A stretch of DNA of 33,680 nt from Burkholderiaceae bacterium (GCA_023653025.1 JAMNXS010000030.1:1-33680); one strand, 5' to 3'. Positions 22,887-32,224 are shown, numbered from the stretch's first letter. Numbers and translations are program-made. Notes: generated from the sequence alone by a model not told the origin.

Positions 22887-23876
22887 GTGAAAAGTCTGGG
22901 TTCTTTCTTTGCAGGCCAGAACAAGACGGCTGCGGCGGCGTCGGACAGCCCCCCGCGGCGCCCCCATTCGGATCCCGCCCGGAAGTCGCATTCATTGCGG
23001 AAGACCGTACAGGATTTTTTCAGTCCTGCACGCCACGCCACCATCGAGTCGCGGGTAAGAAGTGCGACGCCTGCCACCGGAACCCTGTACGTCAAGGCAA
23101 AGGGCGAAGCAGTGCAGCCGGCGGCGTATCTTGCGCATGTCGATCGCGTCTTTGTGTTGGCGAGCGAAGATCAGAAGCCTGGTTTGCTGCTCAGTGCAGT
23201 ACGTGTCGCGTGCCACGATGCGATGGGAAAGAGCCGTTTTACTGAAGCAGGGAAATCGAAAGGAGAAAGCGCCGAGATGACGGTATCGATGCTGAATTCG
23301 ACGCTCACCAAAATGCTTTCGAATTCTGCAGTCAGCGATGATGACCTGAAATTTGTCAAGGAATCGGTCCTGCGCCTCGAGAACAAACTGCCTTGCGCGA
23401 TAAAGGAATCCCTGAATGCGCTGATGCAAAGTCATCATCGCTCGCTGGCCGGCGGCAGAAACCCGGCAAGAGCCACAACGCCCGAAATGCAGGCACTTTC
23501 ATCTCCTGCAAACCCGACAAGCGATACAGGATCGGAAAAAATCACAGGTAATCAAGCCTCCCTGCTACGGGCAACCCTGAATCCGGATCAATTGAAATTG
23601 CGATCACTCTTCGAATCCGAGGTCAGGCGGTCGTTTGAAAATGCCCGGAAACTTCCTTTGGAATGGATCGTATCGACCGCCAGCACGGAGCTGAAAAAGA
23701 CCATGCTTCAGCACCCCGGAGAACCGGTAGAGCACCTAATCCGGGGCTTCACTTCCAACATGCAGAAAATCTTTGAGCGGAAGTTTGGCAATGACGTGCA
23801 GAAAGGCACCGATCTGGCTGCTTTTGTGGAAGGCAGCCTGCGGGCTGCGCTCCAATCAGGCGATCAGCAGGTTTGA
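22887..23876 (+). CDS. Orphan 329-residue protein, unknown, effector-like
   Basis: I do not recognise a family. The first 60 residues are basic and rich in Ser, Ala and Pro (SLGSFFAGQNKTAAAASDS, then RKSHSLRKTVQDFFSPARH) with no hydrophobic signal or membrane helix. A middle part (about 64-190) alternates strands and amphipathic helices. A polar linker follows at 190-225 (GRNPARATTPEMQALSSPAN). The C-terminal helical part is at about 227-322. No Cys-His-Asp catalytic set is obvious. The start is GTG: an in-frame stop at 22872-22874 excludes earlier starts, and no good ribosome-binding site precedes it. Codon and base use are more A/T-rich than in xth and prpE on either side, and it has no operon partners. 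Secretion as an effector is a guess from composition. Confidence 0.6.
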   Translation: MKSLGSFFAGQNKTAAAASDSPPRRPHSDPARKSHSLRKTVQDFFSPARHATIESRVRSATPATGTLYVKAKGEAVQPAAYLAHVDRVFVLASEDQKPGLLLSAVRVACHDAMGKSRFTEAGKSKGESAEMTVSMLNSTLTKMLSNSAVSDDDLKFVKESVLRLENKLPCAIKESLNALMQSHHRSLAGGRNPARATTPEMQALSSPANPTSDTGSEKITGNQASLLRATLNPDQLKLRSLFESEVRRSFENARKLPLEWIVSTASTELKKTMLQHPGEPVEHLIRGFTSNMQKIFERKFGNDVQKGTDLAAFVEGSLRAALQSGDQQV

Positions 23877-23953
23877 TGCTGATCGCTTGAAATTCACATT
23901 CAACCTCCACTGCAAAGCCTGTGCGCTGCTCTGCCGCGAACGGGTACATCCGG

Positions 23954-25855
23954 CTAGGACTGCAGCGCCTCGCGAATCTGCACCAGCGATGCCGGATCTT
24001 CGATCGTCGTCAAATCGCCGGGGTCGCGCCCCTCGCACAGCGCCTGTATCGAGCGGCGCAGCAGCTTGCCGGAGCGGGTCTTGGGCAACAGGTTGACGCA
24101 ATGGACACGTGAAGGTCGCGCGACCGCGCCGAGCTGGCGGTCGACGACGGCAAAGATCTCCTTCTCCAGCTGCTGCTTCGCCTCCGGCGTGGCGACGCGG
24201 TCGGCATGCCTCGGAATCACGAAGGCGACGGCCACCTGTCCCTTGATCTTGTCCTCGACGCCGACGACGGCGACTTCGGACACGTTGTCATGGCTGGAAA
24301 TGCTCTCCTCGATCTCGCGCGTGCCGAGACGGTGTCCGGCGACATTGATCACGTCGTCGGTGCGGCCGAGGATGAAGTAATAGCCGTCGTCGTCGCGGAT
24401 GCCCCAGTCGAAGGTCGAGTACACCTGCTCGGTCGAAAAATTCGACCAGTAGGCGCTGACGAAGCGTTCGTCATTGCCCCAGACCGTTTGCAGGCAGCCC
24501 GGCGGCAGCGGCCCCTCGATGACGACCACGCCCTTCTCGTTGGCGCCGCAGACCGTGCCGGTCGCCTCGCCGAGGATCTTCACCCGGTAACCCGGCATCG
24601 GCACGCCGGGGCTGCCCAGCCGCGTCGGCTTGTCGTCGATGCCGCGCGCCACCGACAGGATCGGCCAGCCGGTCTCGGTCTGCCAGTAGTTGTCGATGAT
24701 GGGCACGCCGAGCGCATCGGCCACCCAGGCGGACGTGTTCTCGTCCAGCGGCTCGCCAGCCAGGTACAGCGCCTTCAGCGACGACAGGTCGTGCCGCTTC
24801 ATCAGTTCCGGCGGCTGCTTTTTCAGCACGCGCACCGCGGTCGGCGCGGAGAACATGCGCGCGACCTTGTGCTTTTCGACGATCTGCCACCAGATCGATG
24901 CATCCGGACGCAGCGGCGTACCCTCGTACAGGATGGTCGCCATGCCGGCGATCAGCGGGCCGTAGACGATGTAGGAATGGCCGACTACCCAGCCGATGTC
25001 GGAGGTGGAGAAATAGGTATCACCGGGCCGGCCGCAGAAAATGTGCTCCATCGAACTGGCCAGCGCGACCGCATAGCCGCCGACATCGCGCTGCACGCCC
25101 TTGGGTTTGCCGGTGGTACCCGACGTGTAGAGGATGTACGAGGTCTCGTCGGACCTCAGCCAGGTAACGGGTACCTGCGCATCGAGATGCTGCTCACGCA
25201 GCGTCGCGTAATCGACGTCGCGGCCGGCGACGAGGTTCATCTCGGCCAGATGGCGATTCACCAGCAGCACATGGCCGGGCTTATGGGCCGAGAGGCCGAT
25301 GGCTTCGTCGAGCAGCGGCTTGTACGGGATGGCCTTGCCGCCGCGCGAGCCCGCATCGGCCGACATGATGAGGGCGGGCTGCGCATCCTCGATCCGCGTC
25401 GCGAGGCTGTTGGCGGCAAAGCCGCCGAACACCACCGAATGGATGGCGCCGATGCGCGCGCAGGCCAGCATCGCAAAGACCGCTTCCGCGATCATCGGCA
25501 TGTAGATCAGCACGCGGTCGCCGCGGCCCACGCCCAGCGACCGCATGATCGCAGCCGTGCGCTCGGTCTCGCGCTGCAGTTCGGCAAAGGTCCAAGTCTT
25601 CTCGGCCGGCGTGCCGTCCGGCGTCTCGGTCGTGATCGCGATCAGCGCGGGCGTGTCGCCCTGCCGCTGCGCCCAGCGATCGACCGCGTTGTGGCACAGG
25701 TTGGTCTCGCCGCCGACGAACCAGCGGGCAAAGGGCGGGCGGGCATGGTCGCAGACGGTATCGAAGGCCCGATGCCAGTCGATGCGCTGTGCCTCGCGCG
25801 ACCAGAAGGTGTCCGGATCATCGACCGACTGCCGATAAAACGCTTCGTAGTTCAT
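23954..25855 (-). CDS. prpE: Propionate-CoA ligase PrpE
   Basis: A 633-residue AMP-forming acyl-CoA synthetase that activates propionate to propionyl-CoA. The P-loop-like signature SYILYTSGTTGKPKGVQRD, the core motif YWQTETGWPI and the C-terminal catalytic lysine Lys597 (TRSGKLLRRS) are present; this lysine is the acetylation-controlled residue in Salmonella PrpE. The N-terminus MNYEAFYRQSVDDPDTFW is typical of PrpE rather than acetyl-CoA synthetase, as is the shorter length. The start at 25855 is preferred over a longer frame that adds a non-conserved leader. It is the last gene of the prp operon, 47 bp after prpF, and converges on the orphan gene at 22887. Confidence 0.94.
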   Translation of the reverse strand: MNYEAFYRQSVDDPDTFWSREAQRIDWHRAFDTVCDHARPPFARWFVGGETNLCHNAVDRWAQRQGDTPALIAITTETPDGTPAEKTWTFAELQRETERTAAIMRSLGVGRGDRVLIYMPMIAEAVFAMLACARIGAIHSVVFGGFAANSLATRIEDAQPALIMSADAGSRGGKAIPYKPLLDEAIGLSAHKPGHVLLVNRHLAEMNLVAGRDVDYATLREQHLDAQVPVTWLRSDETSYILYTSGTTGKPKGVQRDVGGYAVALASSMEHIFCGRPGDTYFSTSDIGWVVGHSYIVYGPLIAGMATILYEGTPLRPDASIWWQIVEKHKVARMFSAPTAVRVLKKQPPELMKRHDLSSLKALYLAGEPLDENTSAWVADALGVPIIDNYWQTETGWPILSVARGIDDKPTRLGSPGVPMPGYRVKILGEATGTVCGANEKGVVVIEGPLPPGCLQTVWGNDERFVSAYWSNFSTEQVYSTFDWGIRDDDGYYFILGRTDDVINVAGHRLGTREIEESISSHDNVSEVAVVGVEDKIKGQVAVAFVIPRHADRVATPEAKQQLEKEIFAVVDRQLGAVARPSRVHCVNLLPKTRSGKLLRRSIQALCEGRDPGDLTTIEDPASLVQIREALQS

Positions 25856-25902
25856 ATGCCCTCCACGGCTCTTTTTCTTGTCGGCAGATGCAGGCGCAGC
25901 GG

Positions 25903-27099
25903 TCAGAGCGTGTCGCCCGGCACCCGTACCCAGCCTTCCATCAGCACGCGCGCGCTGCGGCTCATGATCGCCCTCTTCACGCTCCATTCGCCATCGACCC
26001 GGGTCGCCTCGGCGCCGACGCGCAGCGTGCCGGACGGATGGCCGAAACGCACCGCAGTACGCTCGCCGCCGCCGGCTGCCAGATTGACCAGCGTGCCCGG
26101 AATCGCGGCAGCGGTACCAATGGCTACGGCCGCCGTGCCCATCATCGCATGGTGCAACTTGCCCATCGAGAGTGCGCGCACCAGCAGGTCGATGTCGGCA
26201 GCGCTCACTGCCTTGCCGCTCGACGCGACGTAATCCCTCGGCGGTGCGACGAACGCCACCTTCGGCGTGTGCTGGCGCGTGGCCGCCTCGCCGATATCGC
26301 TGATCAGCCCCATGCGCAGCGCGCCGTGGGCGCGGATGGTCTCGAACATCGCGAGCGCCTTCGGGTCGCCATTGATCGCATCCTGCAGCTCGATACCGGT
26401 GTAACCGATGGCGGCGGCATTGACAAAGACGGTCGGAATGCCGGCATTGATCATCGTCGCCTTCAAGGTGCCGACGCCGGGGACGTCGAGCTCATCGACC
26501 AGATTCCCGGTCGGGAACATGGTCCCGCCCGCGCCCTCCTCCTCGGCCGCCGGATCCATGAACTCGAGTTGCACCTCGGCCGCCGGGAAGGTTACGCCGT
26601 CGAGCTCGAAGTCGCCAGTCTCCTGCACGGCGCCATTCGTCATCGGTACATGCGCGATGATGGTCTTGCCGATGTTGGCCTGCCAGATGCGGACGGTCGC
26701 GATGCCATCTCGCGGCACGCGCGCCGGATCGACGAGGCCGTTGCTGATCGCGAACGGCCCGACCGCTGACGACAGGTTGCCGCAGTTGCCGCTCCAGTCG
26801 ACGAAGGCCTTGTCGATCGACACCTGGCCGAACAGGTAATCGACGTCATGCTCGGGGCGACTGCTGGTGGAAACGATTACGGTCTTGCTGGTGCTCGAGG
26901 TCGCGCCGCCCATGCCGTCGATCTGCTTGCCGTAGGGGTCGGGGCTGCCGATGACGCGCATCAGCAATGCATCGCGCGCCGCGCCCGGCTTCTGCGCCGC
27001 TTCCGGCAAGTCCTGCAGGCGGAAGAACACGCCCTTGCTGGTGCCGCCCCGGATGTAGGTGGCTGGGATTTTGATTTGGGGTTGTTGTGGCATTGTCAT
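25903..27099 (-). CDS. prpF: PrpF, AcnD-accessory 2-methylaconitate isomerase
   Basis: A 398-residue protein of the PrpF family (diaminopimelate-epimerase fold), which isomerises 2-methylaconitate formed by AcnD so that the methylcitrate cycle can proceed. The N-terminal block IPATYIRGGTSKGVFFRLQDLP and DPYGKQIDGMGGATSSTSKT are characteristic, as are the active-site region WSGNCGNLSSAVGPFA (Cys near residue 107) and the C-terminal GKLHHAMMGTAAVAIGTAAA. Two Met codons compete for the start, at 27099 and 27093; the second is better spaced from a weak GGA. It follows acnD after 49 bp, the usual pairing. Confidence 0.94.
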   Translation of the reverse strand: MTMPQQPQIKIPATYIRGGTSKGVFFRLQDLPEAAQKPGAARDALLMRVIGSPDPYGKQIDGMGGATSSTSKTVIVSTSSRPEHDVDYLFGQVSIDKAFVDWSGNCGNLSSAVGPFAISNGLVDPARVPRDGIATVRIWQANIGKTIIAHVPMTNGAVQETGDFELDGVTFPAAEVQLEFMDPAAEEEGAGGTMFPTGNLVDELDVPGVGTLKATMINAGIPTVFVNAAAIGYTGIELQDAINGDPKALAMFETIRAHGALRMGLISDIGEAATRQHTPKVAFVAPPRDYVASSGKAVSAADIDLLVRALSMGKLHHAMMGTAAVAIGTAAAIPGTLVNLAAGGGERTAVRFGHPSGTLRVGAEATRVDGEWSVKRAIMSRSARVLMEGWVRVPGDTL

Positions 27100-27148
27100 T
27101 CCGCTGGCTATCAGGGATCCAGTGTCTTGGATCTGTCCTTATGGTTCG

Positions 27149-29743
27149 TCACGCCGCCTTCTGCGACGACTCCAGAAAATCCTGCGCAAACCGCTGCAAC
27201 ACGCCGCCGGCCTCGTAAATCGAGACTTCCTCGTCGCTGTCGAGACGGCAAACGACCTTGACTTCGACCTTCTCGCCACTCTTGCGATGAATGACCAGCG
27301 TCAGGTCGGTGCGCGGCTTGCGGGTGCCGATCACGTCGAAGGTCTCGGTGCCGTCCAGCCCCAGCGTCTTGCGATTGGTGCCGGGCTCGAACTCGAGCGG
27401 CAGCACGCCCATGCCGATCAGGTTCGTGCGATGAATCCGCTCGAAGCCTTCGGCGACAATGGCCTCCACGCCGGCCAGGCGCACGCCCTTGGCCGCCCAG
27501 TCGCGCGACGAGCCCTGGCCATAGTCGGCGCCGGCGATGATGATCAGCGGCTGCTTGCGGTTCATGTAGGTCTCAATCGCTTCCCACATGCGCATCACCC
27601 GGCCCTCCGGCTCAACGCGCGCCAGCGAGCCTTTTTTCTGCTGGCCGTCGATGATCGCCATCTCATTGACCAGCGTCGGGTTCGCAAACGTCGCGCGCTG
27701 CGCGGTCAGGTGGTCGCCGCGGTGGGTCGCGTAAGAGTTGAAGTCCTCTTCCGGCAAGCCCATCTTGTGCAGGTATTCGCCGGCGGCCGAGTTCATCAGG
27801 ATGGCATTCGACGGCGACAGGTGGTCAGTGGTGATGTTGTCGCCCAGCAGGGCCAGCGGCCGCATGCCCTTCAGCGTGCGCTCGCCTGCCAGCGCACCCT
27901 CCCAGTACGGCGGGCGGCGGATATAGGTCGACTGCGGGCGCCAGTTATACAGCGGCCTGACCTCGGCGCCGCTGTCGGCGCGGATCGCGAACATCGGCTC
28001 GTACACTTTGCGAAAATGCTCGGGCTTCACCGCCGCCTGCATGATCGCATCGATCTCTTCATCGGACGGCCAGATGTCCTTGAGGCGAATTTCCTTGCCA
28101 TCGACCACGGTCAGTACGTCCTTCTCGATATCGAAGCGGATGGTGCCGGCGATCGCGTAGGCGACGACCAGCGGCGGCGAGGCGAGGAAGGCCTGCTTTG
28201 CATACGGGTGGATGCGGCCGTCGAAATTGCGGTTGCCCGACAGGACGGCGGTCGCGTACAGGTCGCGGTCGATGATTTCCTGCTGGATGGCCGGATCGAG
28301 CGCGCCCGACATGCCGTTGCACGACGTGCAGGCGTAGGCGACGACACCGAAGCCGAGCTTCTCGAGCTCGGGCAGCAGGCCGCCCTCTTCGAGATACATC
28401 GTGACGGCCTTCGATCCCGGCGCCAGCGACGACTTCACCCACGGCTTGCGCACCAGCCCCAGCCGGTTCGCATTGCGCGCCAGCAGGCCGGCGGCGATCA
28501 CGTTGCGCGGGTTCGAGGTATTGGTGCAGCTGGTGATGGCAGCAATGATGACGGCGCCATCGGGCATACGGCCCGGCACGTCATCCCACGGGCCGGCGAT
28601 GCCCTTGGCCGCAAGGTCAGCCGTTGCGACGCGCGCGTGCGGGTTCGACGGGCCGGCCATGTTGCGCACGACCGTCGAGAGATCGAACTGCAGCACGCGC
28701 TCGTAATCGGCGCCGGCGAGGCTGTCCGCCCACAGGCCGGCGACCTTGGCATAGGTCTCGACCAGCCTGACCTGCTCGTCGCTGCGACTGGTCAGCTTCA
28801 GGTAGCTGATGGTCTGCTCGTCGATGGAGAACATCGCGGCGGTCGCGCCGTATTCCGGCGCCATGTTCGAGATGGTCGCGCGGTCGCCCAGGGTGAGCGC
28901 GCGCGCGCCCTCGCCGTAGAACTCGAGATAGGCGCCGACGACTTTCGACTTGCGCAGGAACTCGGTCAACGCCAGCACGATGTCGGTCGCGGTGATACCC
29001 GGCTGCGGCTTGCCCGACAGCTCGACGCCGACGATGTCCGGCAGGCGCATCCATGAAGCGCGACCCAGCATCACGTTCTCGGCCTCGAGGCCGCCGACGC
29101 CAATCGCGATCACGCCCAGCGCATCGACATGCGGCGTGTGGCTGTCGGTGCCGACGCAGGTATCCGGGTAGGCGAGGCCATTATCGTTGTGGATCACCGG
29201 CGACATCCGCTCCAGATTGATCTGGTGCATGATGCCATTGCCCGGCGGGATCACGTCGACGTTCTTGAACGCGTGCCGGGTCCAGTCGATGAAATGGAAG
29301 CGGTCTTCGTTGCGGCGGTCCTCGATCGCGCGGTTCTTCTCGAAGGCCTGCGGATCGAAGCCGCCGCATTCGACGGCCAGCGAGTGATCGACGATCAGCT
29401 GCACCGGCACCACCGGGTTGACCTGCGCCGGGTCGCCGCCCTGGTCCGCGATCGCGTCGCGCAGCCCGGCCAGATCGACCATTGCGGTCTGGCCGAGGAT
29501 GTCATGGCAGACCACCCGCGCCGGGAACCACGGGAAGTCGAGGTCGCGCTTGCGGTCGATCAGCTGCTTCAGCGATGCGGCGAGCGCCGACGGGTCGCAG
29601 CGGCGCACGAGGTTCTCGGCCAGCACGCGCGAGGTGTAGGGCAGCCTGTCCCAGGCGCCGGGGGTGATCGCGTCGACGGCTTCGCGCGCGTCGAAGTACT
29701 CGAGGGAGGTGCCGGGGAGAGGTTTGCGGTGGGCGGTGTTCAT
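27149..29743 (-). CDS. acnD: Fe-S-dependent 2-methylcitrate dehydratase AcnD
   Basis: An 864-residue aconitase-family enzyme that dehydrates 2-methylcitrate. The three cluster cysteines are present: Cys406 (ITSCTNTSNPRN), Cys472 and Cys475 (YACTSCNGMSGALD). The swivel domain has YGQGSSRDWAAKG and the block GFERIHRTNLIGMGVLPLEF. The neighbours prpF and prpC mark it as AcnD rather than housekeeping AcnA; this takes the place of PrpD in the locus. The start MNTAHRKPLPGTSLEYFD at 29743 has no clear ribosome-binding site, and a better-looking site lies 50 nt upstream in another frame. A 200-bp gap with stem-loops separates it from prpC. Confidence 0.95.
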   Translation of the reverse strand: MNTAHRKPLPGTSLEYFDAREAVDAITPGAWDRLPYTSRVLAENLVRRCDPSALAASLKQLIDRKRDLDFPWFPARVVCHDILGQTAMVDLAGLRDAIADQGGDPAQVNPVVPVQLIVDHSLAVECGGFDPQAFEKNRAIEDRRNEDRFHFIDWTRHAFKNVDVIPPGNGIMHQINLERMSPVIHNDNGLAYPDTCVGTDSHTPHVDALGVIAIGVGGLEAENVMLGRASWMRLPDIVGVELSGKPQPGITATDIVLALTEFLRKSKVVGAYLEFYGEGARALTLGDRATISNMAPEYGATAAMFSIDEQTISYLKLTSRSDEQVRLVETYAKVAGLWADSLAGADYERVLQFDLSTVVRNMAGPSNPHARVATADLAAKGIAGPWDDVPGRMPDGAVIIAAITSCTNTSNPRNVIAAGLLARNANRLGLVRKPWVKSSLAPGSKAVTMYLEEGGLLPELEKLGFGVVAYACTSCNGMSGALDPAIQQEIIDRDLYATAVLSGNRNFDGRIHPYAKQAFLASPPLVVAYAIAGTIRFDIEKDVLTVVDGKEIRLKDIWPSDEEIDAIMQAAVKPEHFRKVYEPMFAIRADSGAEVRPLYNWRPQSTYIRRPPYWEGALAGERTLKGMRPLALLGDNITTDHLSPSNAILMNSAAGEYLHKMGLPEEDFNSYATHRGDHLTAQRATFANPTLVNEMAIIDGQQKKGSLARVEPEGRVMRMWEAIETYMNRKQPLIIIAGADYGQGSSRDWAAKGVRLAGVEAIVAEGFERIHRTNLIGMGVLPLEFEPGTNRKTLGLDGTETFDVIGTRKPRTDLTLVIHRKSGEKVEVKVVCRLDSDEEVSIYEAGGVLQRFAQDFLESSQKAA

Positions 29744-29772
29744 GGTCTGCGGTGCATCTCGGGTAGATCGGC

Positions 29773-29795
29773 GGGAGGCAGAACATCATCCTCCC
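29773..29795. other. Small stem-loop and out-of-frame start upstream of acnD
   Basis: GGGAGG (29773-29778) pairs with CCTCCC (29790-29795) around an 11-nt loop. On the minus strand the GGGAGG made by 29790-29795 is a strong ribosome-binding site followed at once by ATGATG (29784-29789), which opens a 95-codon frame overlapping the acnD start in a different frame. The peptide (MMFCLPPIYPRCTADH) is not conserved-looking. A leader or translational control role is possible but unproven. Confidence 0.35.
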
Positions 29796-29848
29796 TGCTT
29801 TACGTTAATCCAGCGGCTCGTTGTTCGCCCGAGAAGCGTAGCGAGCGG

Positions 29849-29915
29849 CCCGAGTCCGTTCCGAGAAACGCAGTCGTACGTGATGTACGACGAGTATCGC
29901 AGGGACGGAATCGGG
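29849..29915. repeat. Long imperfect hairpin in the prpC-acnD gap
   Basis: CCCGAGTCCGTTCC (29849-29862) pairs with GGGACGGAATCGGG (29902-29915) with two imperfect positions. Inside it GTCGTAC (29873-29879) pairs perfectly with GTACGAC (29885-29891) around a 5-nt loop. In the prp messenger this would form a stable stem-loop between prpC and acnD, of the kind that stabilises the upstream part of a transcript. No U-run is present. The sequence resembles extragenic palindromes rather than a terminator. Confidence 0.6.
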
Positions 29916-29943
29916 TCGCGCAGTAGCTTATCGGGTGGACAGC

Positions 29944-31098
29944 TTACTTGCGCTTCGAAATGGGCACAAACTTCAGATCCTCCGGCCCCACGTAATTCGC
30001 GCTCGGACGGATGATCTTGTTGTCGATGCGCTGCTCGATGATGTGCGCGGCCCAGCCCGAGGTACGCGAGATCACGAATAGCGGCGTGAACATCGCCGTC
30101 GGTACGCCCATCATGTGGTACGAGACCGCCGAGAACCAGTCGAGGTTCGGGAACATTTTCTTGATGTCCCACATCACGGCTTCGAGGCGATCGGCGATGT
30201 CGAACATCTTGGTCGAGCCGGCATCCTTCGACAGCGTGCGGGCGACTTCCTTGATCACCTTGTTGCGCGGATCGGAGATGGTGTAGACCGGGTGGCCGAA
30301 GCCGATGATGACCTCCTTGTTCTCGACGCGGCGGCGGATGTCGGCCTCGGCCTCGTCCGGATTGTCGTAGCGCTTCTGGATCTCGAACGCGACTTCATTG
30401 GCGCCGCCATGCTTGGGGCCGCGCAGCGCGCCGATGGCGCCGGTAATTGCCGAGTACATGTCCGAACCGGTGCCGGCGATCACGCGGCCGGTAAAGGTCG
30501 ATGCGTTGAACTCGTGCTCCGCGTACAGGATCAGCGAAGTGTGCATCGCCTTGACCCACAGCTCGGACGGCACCTCGCCATGCAGCAGGTGCAGGAAATG
30601 ACCGCCGATCGAGTCGTCGTCGGTCTCGGTCTCGATGCGGCGGCCGTTGTGGCTGTAGTGGTACCAGTACAGCAGCATCGAACCGAGCGAGGCCATCAGC
30701 CGGTCGGCGATGTCGCGCGCGCCGGGCGCATTGTGGTCGTCCTTCTCCGGCAGCACGCAGCCGAGCGCCGAGACGCCGGTGCGCATCACGTCCATCGGAT
30801 GCGACGAGGCCGGCAGCCACTCGAGCGCCGCCTTCACATTGGCCGGCAGGCCGCGCAGGGCTTTCAGCTTCTGCTTGTAGGCCTTCAGTTCGGCCGTCGT
30901 CGGCAGCTTGCCGTGCACCAGCAGGTGGGCGATTTCCTCGAACTCGCAGGCGTCGGCGACATCGAGGATGTCGTAGCCGCGGTAGTGCAGGTCGTTGCCG
31001 GTCTTGCCGACCGTGCAGAGTGCGGTATTGCCGGCAGTGACGCCGGACAGCGCGACGGATTTTTTCGGCTTGAAGCCGCTGGCCTGTTGTTCGCTCAT
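29944..31098 (-). CDS. prpC: 2-methylcitrate synthase PrpC
   Basis: A 384-residue citrate-synthase-family enzyme that condenses propionyl-CoA with oxaloacetate. Key histidines and blocks are visible: EHEFNAST (His195), GPKHGGAN (His230) and IGFGHPVYT (His269), with the C-terminal arginine region [16 protein letters not shown]. The length and the motif [10 protein letters not shown] mark the short PrpC/citrate synthase II type rather than GltA. GGGAG lies about 6 nt before the ATG. It follows prpB after 15 bp, so both are on the transcript from the sigma-54 type promoter. Confidence 0.96.
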   Translation of the reverse strand: MSEQQASGFKPKKSVALSGVTAGNTALCTVGKTGNDLHYRGYDILDVADACEFEEIAHLLVHGKLPTTAELKAYKQKLKALRGLPANVKAALEWLPASSHPMDVMRTGVSALGCVLPEKDDHNAPGARDIADRLMASLGSMLLYWYHYSHNGRRIETETDDDSIGGHFLHLLHGEVPSELWVKAMHTSLILYAEHEFNASTFTGRVIAGTGSDMYSAITGAIGALRGPKHGGANEVAFEIQKRYDNPDEAEADIRRRVENKEVIIGFGHPVYTISDPRNKVIKEVARTLSKDAGSTKMFDIADRLEAVMWDIKKMFPNLDWFSAVSYHMMGVPTAMFTPLFVISRTSGWAAHIIEQRIDNKIIRPSANYVGPEDLKFVPISKRK

Positions 31099-31113
31099 GG
31101 TGTGCTCCCTGTC

Positions 31114-32004
31114 TTATTTGGATTTCTGTTGTGCGAAAAGTGCGTCGAGCTTCTGCTCGTAGTCGTGATAGCCAATGCGGTCGTACAGCTCCATGCGGGT
31201 CTGCATCGTGTCGACCACATTCTTTTGCGTGCCGTCGCGACGCACTGCCTGGTAGACGGCCTCGGCCGCCTTGTTCATCGCGCGGAAGGCCGACAGCGGG
31301 TACAGCACGAGGCCGACATCGGCGCCGCGCAGTTCGTCCACCGTGTACAGCGGCGTGGCGCCGAATTCGGTGATGTTGGCGAGGATCGGCACCTTCACCG
31401 CCGCCGCGAACTGCTTGTACATGTCGAGCTGCGTGATCGCTTCCGGAAAGATCATGTCGGCGCCGGCCTCGACGCAGGCCACGGCGCGATCGATCGCGGC
31501 CTCGAGCCCCTCGACGGCCAGCGCATCGGTGCGCGCCATGATCACGAAGTTGTCGTCGGTGCGCGCATCGACGGCCGCCTTCACGCGGTCGACCATTTCC
31601 TCCTTGCCGACGATTTCCTTGTTCGGGCGATGGCCGCAGCGCTTCGCCCCGACCTGGTCCTCGATGTGGATCGCGGCCGCGCCGAACTTGATCATCGACT
31701 TCACGGTGCGCGCGACATTGAACGCCGACGAACCGAAACCGGTATCGACATCGACCAGCAGCGGCAGGTCGCAGACGTCGGTGATGCGGCGCACGTCGGT
31801 CAGCACGTCGTCGAGATTGGAAATGCCGAGATCGGGCAGACCGAGCGAGCCGGCAGCCACGCCGCCGCCCGACAGGTAGATGGCGCGGAAGCCTGCGCGC
31901 TGTGCGAGCAGCGCATGGTTGGCATTGATCGCGCCGATCACTTGCAGCGGCGACTCGTCCTTCATCGCCTGCCTGAAGCGCGCGCCTGCAGATTGCATCG
32001 TCAT
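31114..32004 (-). CDS. prpB: 2-methylisocitrate lyase PrpB
   Basis: A 296-residue enzyme of the isocitrate lyase/PEP mutase superfamily that splits 2-methylisocitrate into pyruvate and succinate. The signature KRCGH is at residues 121-125 with catalytic Cys123. Mg-binding Asp85 and Asp87 lie in [12 protein letters not shown], and [18 protein letters not shown] is the substrate loop. The start at 32004 ([14 protein letters not shown]) has AGGA about 6 nt upstream; the longer frame adds 45 residues that cross the promoter and is rejected. It is the first gene of the prp operon, divergent from prpR. Confidence 0.95.
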   Translation of the reverse strand: MTMQSAGARFRQAMKDESPLQVIGAINANHALLAQRAGFRAIYLSGGGVAAGSLGLPDLGISNLDDVLTDVRRITDVCDLPLLVDVDTGFGSSAFNVARTVKSMIKFGAAAIHIEDQVGAKRCGHRPNKEIVGKEEMVDRVKAAVDARTDDNFVIMARTDALAVEGLEAAIDRAVACVEAGADMIFPEAITQLDMYKQFAAAVKVPILANITEFGATPLYTVDELRGADVGLVLYPLSAFRAMNKAAEAVYQAVRRDGTQKNVVDTMQTRMELYDRIGYHDYEQKLDALFAQQKSK

Positions 32005-32053
32005 GAGGGTTCCTGTGAAAGCTGTTTCAGTGGGGGAATCGGCTGCCACCTTT

Positions 32054-32068
32054 GCAAGGCGCATGCCA
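32054..32068 (-). promoter_or_regulatory. Sigma-54 type -24/-12 promoter of the prp operon
   Basis: On the minus strand TGGCATGCGCCTTGC (from 32068 down to 32054) has GG and GC exactly 12 bp apart, matching TGGCAC-N5-TTGC with one mismatch. Transcription would start near 32042, leaving a leader of about 40 nt before prpB. A sigma-54 activator, prpR, is encoded divergently next to it, which strongly supports the call. The leader also holds TGAAA-GCTG-TTTCA (32016-32029). Confidence 0.8.
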
Positions 32069-32173
32069 CTGGCTCGCGCGTCGAGCCTGCCCCGCAGCCG
32101 TTCAAAATTCACCGTCGAAACAGTGACTTGCGACTCCATGCCACGGCAATTTTCGTCTCGCCCCTGTGCTGCG

Positions 32174-32224
32174 GTTTCATTTTGTGTTTCAATGTTTCAC
32201 CTTGTTGAAACGTGAAACGTTCAC
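32174..32224. promoter_or_regulatory. Cluster of GTTTCA/TGAAAC half-sites, candidate PrpR upstream activating site
   Basis: GTTTCA at 32174, GTTTCAA at 32186-32192, GTTTCAC at 32194-32200, TTGAAAC at 32205-32211 and GTGAAAC at 32212-32218 form two interleaved inverted repeats, followed by a GTGAA-ACG-TTCAC palindrome (32212-32224). They lie about 105-165 bp upstream of the -24/-12 element, a suitable distance for a sigma-54 activator, and directly in front of prpR, where bound protein could also repress its own gene. Binding is inference. Confidence 0.6.

Noticed and set aside
24206-26233. Long plus-strand open frame (675 codons) opposite prpE and prpF
   Set aside because: Same reason: low-information Arg/Asp/His-rich translation against two well-recognised enzymes on the minus strand. 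Similar antisense frames opposite acnD, prpC/prpB, lptF, cysN and cheA were also dropped.
29502-29789. 95-codon frame starting at a strong ribosome-binding site upstream of acnD as a real gene
   Set aside because: Nearly all of it overlaps acnD out of frame and the peptide has no recognisable features; kept only as a possible leader signal.
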